Assembly (NCBI GenBank): GCA_029863245.1
Contig: JAOTVV010000030.1
Coordinates: 1-34,795 of the forward strand
Source of the DNA: Gemmatimonadota bacterium
GTDB taxonomy: Bacteria; Gemmatimonadota; Gemmatimonadetes; Gemmatimonadales; GWC2-71-9
DNA length: 34,795 bases
Reading direction: 5' to 3'
Shown one piece after another: positions 32,784 through 34,795 of the stretch. A program made the position numbers and the translations under genes. The notes under the pieces were generated by a model that saw nothing but the letters and a program-made list of their open reading frames with translations, had not been told where the DNA came from and did not search any database. Positions within the stretch are counted from its first letter, which is position 1. Every line of letters begins with the position of its first letter.

Positions 32784-33974
32784 ATGCCAACCTACGAGTA
32801 CACTGCCCGCACAGTCTCCGGCGACGAAACCACCGGAACCGTCGACCTCCCGTCGATGGACGCCGTTCGGGAGCACTTGCGGAAGAACCGGCTCATGGTG
32901 GTGCGGGTTCGCGAGCGCCAGAAGAAGCGGCGCGCCGTCCGCGTTCCGACGCGCGACATCGTCGTGTTCACGCGGCAATTCGCGACGATGATCAACGCGG
33001 GACTTCCGTTGGTGCAGTCGCTGGACATCCTGGCGCAACAGACGGAAAACAAGGCGCTTGCCAGCACGACGAAGCAGGTGCTCTACGACGTCGAGAGCGG
33101 TCAGACCCTCGCCGATGCCTTGGACAAGCACCGTAACGCGTTCACCGCCCTCTACGTGAACATGGTCGCGGCCGGTGAGGCGGGCGGTATCCTGGACACC
33201 ATTCTGCTGCGTCTCGCCACGTTCCTCGAGAAGAACGACGCGATCGTTCGCAAGGTGAAGGGCGCGGCGATCTACCCCGCGGTCATCTTCTCCGTGGCGG
33301 GCATGGCGGTCATCGTACTGCTCCTCTTCGTCATTCCGACGTTCGAGCAGATGTTCCGTGAGGCCAACGTTCCCCTCCCGGCGCCGACCCGCCTGGTGAT
33401 CTGGCTCAGCGGGATGCTCACCCAGTATTGGTGGGCGATGATCTTGGGCGGGATCGCGCTCGCCTGGGGAACCCGGCAATACTACCAGACCGATGGCGGC
33501 AAACTGAACATCGACCGATTGCTCCTCAGCATGCCGGTGATCGGAGACCTGCTCCGGAAGTCCGCCGTCTCGCGGTTCACGCGCACGCTCGGAACGCTCC
33601 TCTCGTCGGGCGTGTCGATTCTCGACGGCCTCGAGATCACGGCCAGGACGGCCGGGAACCGGGTGATCCACGACGCCGTCATGGAGTCCCGAGGCTCGAT
33701 TGCCGGCGGTGAGACCGTGGCAGGCCCGCTCGAGAAGTCCAAGGTGTTCCCGCCGATGGTGACGTCCATGATCGCGGTCGGTGAGGCGACCGGCGGGCTG
33801 GACGAGATGCTGACGAAGATCGCGGACTTCTACGATGACGAGGTCGACGCCGCCGTCAGTGCCCTGCTCTCGCTCATGGAGCCGATCATGATCGTGGTGC
33901 TGGGTGTGGTGGTCGGCGGCATGATCGTTTCGATGTACCTGCCGATCTTCGATATGGTGAACGTGATCGGGTAG
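32784..33974 (+). CDS. pilC: Type IV pilus inner-membrane platform protein PilC (GspF family)
   Basis: This 396-residue protein matches the family length. PilC is the inner-membrane platform on which PilB and PilT act to add or remove pilin subunits. It has two homologous GspF domains (about 60-185: FTRQFATMINAGLPLVQSLDIL ... GEAGGILDTIL; and about 265-390: FTRTLGTLLSSGVSILDGLEI ... GEATGGLDEML). Three transmembrane helices are evident, near 165-190, 215-232 and 365-390. GGAG (32772-32775) is 8 nt upstream of the ATG. The operon ends here, with a terminator 24 nt downstream. The pilin and secretin genes are not in the window. Confidence 0.93.
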   Translation: MPTYEYTARTVSGDETTGTVDLPSMDAVREHLRKNRLMVVRVRERQKKRRAVRVPTRDIVVFTRQFATMINAGLPLVQSLDILAQQTENKALASTTKQVLYDVESGQTLADALDKHRNAFTALYVNMVAAGEAGGILDTILLRLATFLEKNDAIVRKVKGAAIYPAVIFSVAGMAVIVLLLFVIPTFEQMFREANVPLPAPTRLVIWLSGMLTQYWWAMILGGIALAWGTRQYYQTDGGKLNIDRLLLSMPVIGDLLRKSAVSRFTRTLGTLLSSGVSILDGLEITARTAGNRVIHDAVMESRGSIAGGETVAGPLEKSKVFPPMVTSMIAVGEATGGLDEMLTKIADFYDDEVDAAVSALLSLMEPIMIVVLGVVVGGMIVSMYLPIFDMVNVIG

Positions 33975-33997
33975 GACCATCCGCGTCCCCCACAACG

Positions 33998-34023
33998 GGC
34001 TCCGGTGCTGCAGCGCCGGAGCC
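33998..34023 (+). terminator. Intrinsic terminator of the pilBTC operon
   Basis: GGCTCCGGTGC (33998-34008) and GCGCCGGAGCC (34013-34023) form an 11-bp stem with one G-U pair and a TGCA loop, followed by TGTTTG. It is the only strong stem in the 191-nt gap before the sensor kinase gene. Confidence 0.68.
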
Positions 34024-34130
34024 TGTTTGCGTCACGCCGCGCCCGCAATACTGCCCACACCTGCGCCGCGAGATCCCGGAGTCCTGACCGTCGCGGGAGG
34101 CTCACCACCGCCAGGCCAGCGGTCCAGGTG

Positions 34131-34159
34131 TTGCATTTTGCGAAGGGGTTCAGGATACT
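34131..34159 (+). promoter_or_regulatory. Candidate promoter giving a leaderless sensor-kinase transcript
   Basis: TTGCAT (34131-34136), 17 nt, then GATACT (34154-34159). The -10 matches four of six positions; the -35 matches only three. Transcription would start at about 34166, which is the A of the ATG codon, so the mRNA would be leaderless. No Shine-Dalgarno precedes that ATG, consistent with this reading. Confidence 0.38.
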
Positions 34160-34165
34160 TGCCGT

Positions 34166-34795
34166 ATGCAACGCTCGGGGGGCACGGGTCAGCCGCGAGC
34201 CGCCGTCGCGCCGATGGTTGGCGCCAACTGGCCACGGGACTTGCTGGGGTGGATCTATTTGGGCCGCGTCGCCGTAGCGATCGTGGTCTTCGTCGCAGCT
34301 GCTTTCTCCTTCAGAGCCGTCCCGCCCGAGACAATCGTCATCCTGGCGGTGGCCGCGATCGCCAGCGTGATCGCCAGTGGGCTGTCGGTCTGGCACACCC
34401 ACATCCGCGGATCCGAGCCCAACCTCACCTTCCTCTACGCGCAAGCGCTGTTCGACCTGGCCCTCGTCACGACGGTCGTCCACGTCACCGAAGGGCCGGA
34501 CAGCCAGTTCCCGGCGCTGTACATCCTGGTGATCGCGGTGAGTGCCGTGCTGATGCCGCTGGCGTCCAGCCTCCTGGTCACCAGCCTCGCGATCCTGCTC
34601 TACCTCGCGGACATTGTCTGGTGGCAACCCGTCCAGCTCTCGCTCGTGGTCTGGCTCCAGATTGCCGTGTTCGTGGCGGTGTTCATGGCCACGGGACTGA
34701 TCGCGAGCCGCGTGCGGGTGATGGGTGCCGAACGCGAAGAGCTCGAGCAAGAGGTGCATCGACTCCGGCTCGAAGCGAGCGACATCCTCCAGAAC
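34166..34795 (+). CDS. Membrane sensor histidine kinase, PilS-like, N-terminal part (3'-truncated by the window edge)
   Basis: The frame is open from the ATG at 34166 to the last base, giving 210 residues. About six hydrophobic segments are visible: WIYLGRVAVAIVVFVAAAF, TIVILAVAAIASVIASGL, FLYAQALFDLALVTTVVHV, FPALYILVIAVSAVLMPL, LLVTSLAILLYLADIVW and WLQIAVFVAVFMATGLIA. They are followed by a short acidic coiled helix (EREELEQEVHRLRLEA) and SDILQN, which looks like the entry to a PAS domain. This layout matches PilS/NtrB-like kinases that control pilus genes with the regulator PilR. The kinase core is beyond the window, so the function is inferred from the N-terminus and from the pilBTC neighbours. 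A start at 34214 (MVGANWPRD) is possible but has no better ribosome-binding site. Confidence 0.75.
   Translation, partial: MQRSGGTGQPRAAVAPMVGANWPRDLLGWIYLGRVAVAIVVFVAAAFSFRAVPPETIVILAVAAIASVIASGLSVWHTHIRGSEPNLTFLYAQALFDLALVTTVVHVTEGPDSQFPALYILVIAVSAVLMPLASSLLVTSLAILLYLADIVWWQPVQLSLVVWLQIAVFVAVFMATGLIASRVRVMGAEREELEQEVHRLRLEASDILQN

Noticed and set aside
1..34795. rRNA, tRNA, insertion sequences, integrases or attachment sites
   Set aside because: I found no tRNA-like cloverleaf, rRNA-like stretch, transposase-like protein or flanking inverted repeat in the window.

Overview
This window is GC-rich and densely coded. It most likely comes from the Gemmatimonadota, or failing that another deep lineage of the Fibrobacteres-Chlorobi-Bacteroidetes superphylum. 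The basis is gene content: a SprA-type outer-membrane translocon, a PorV/PorQ-family barrel, a large secreted protein with a type IX-like C-terminal sorting domain, a GWxTD-domain protein, and two long TonB-dependent receptors with carboxypeptidase-regulatory-like N-termini. Taxonomy is inferred; no rRNA or tRNA gene is visible.

Layout. Positions 2-1132 hold the 3' part of an M24 (Xaa-Pro-type) peptidase gene. After a 340-nt leader with a consensus-like promoter comes a five-gene plus-strand envelope operon (1473-13103): TonB-dependent receptor, 1287-aa secreted protein with EF-hand loops and a sorting-type C-terminus, PorV/PorQ-like barrel, GWxTD protein, and a lipoprotein with Ig-like domains. 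It ends at a strong terminator (13139-13170). On the minus strand, nhaC and ctaA (heme A synthase) form a pair (15699 down to 13344). A separate Oar-like TonB-dependent receptor follows on the plus strand (15920-19303) with its own terminator. An 8-bp tandem repeat sits at the convergent end of lptG. lptF and lptG (minus, 21962 down to 19408) overlap by 4 nt and are divergent from sprA.

The sprA gene (22055-28219) overlaps by 4 nt a lipoprotein gene of the M28 peptidase family. That protein carries all the active-site positions of glutaminyl-peptide cyclotransferases. A membrane-anchored double helix-hairpin-helix (ComEA-like) protein follows, then the type IV pilus genes pilB-pilT-pilC, and finally the 5' part of a membrane sensor kinase gene (PilS-like) that runs off the window and may be leaderless.

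How the genes may work together. SprA, a PorV-like barrel and a sorting-domain protein are three parts of a type IX-like secretion route. LptF/LptG export lipopolysaccharide to the same membrane. Four exported proteins here (both TonB receptors, the PorV-like protein and SprA) have predicted signal-peptidase cuts that leave glutamine as the first mature residue. The cyclotransferase coupled to sprA would convert such residues to pyroglutamate. This resembles the Q-rule described for Bacteroidetes and is the most interesting observation in the window.
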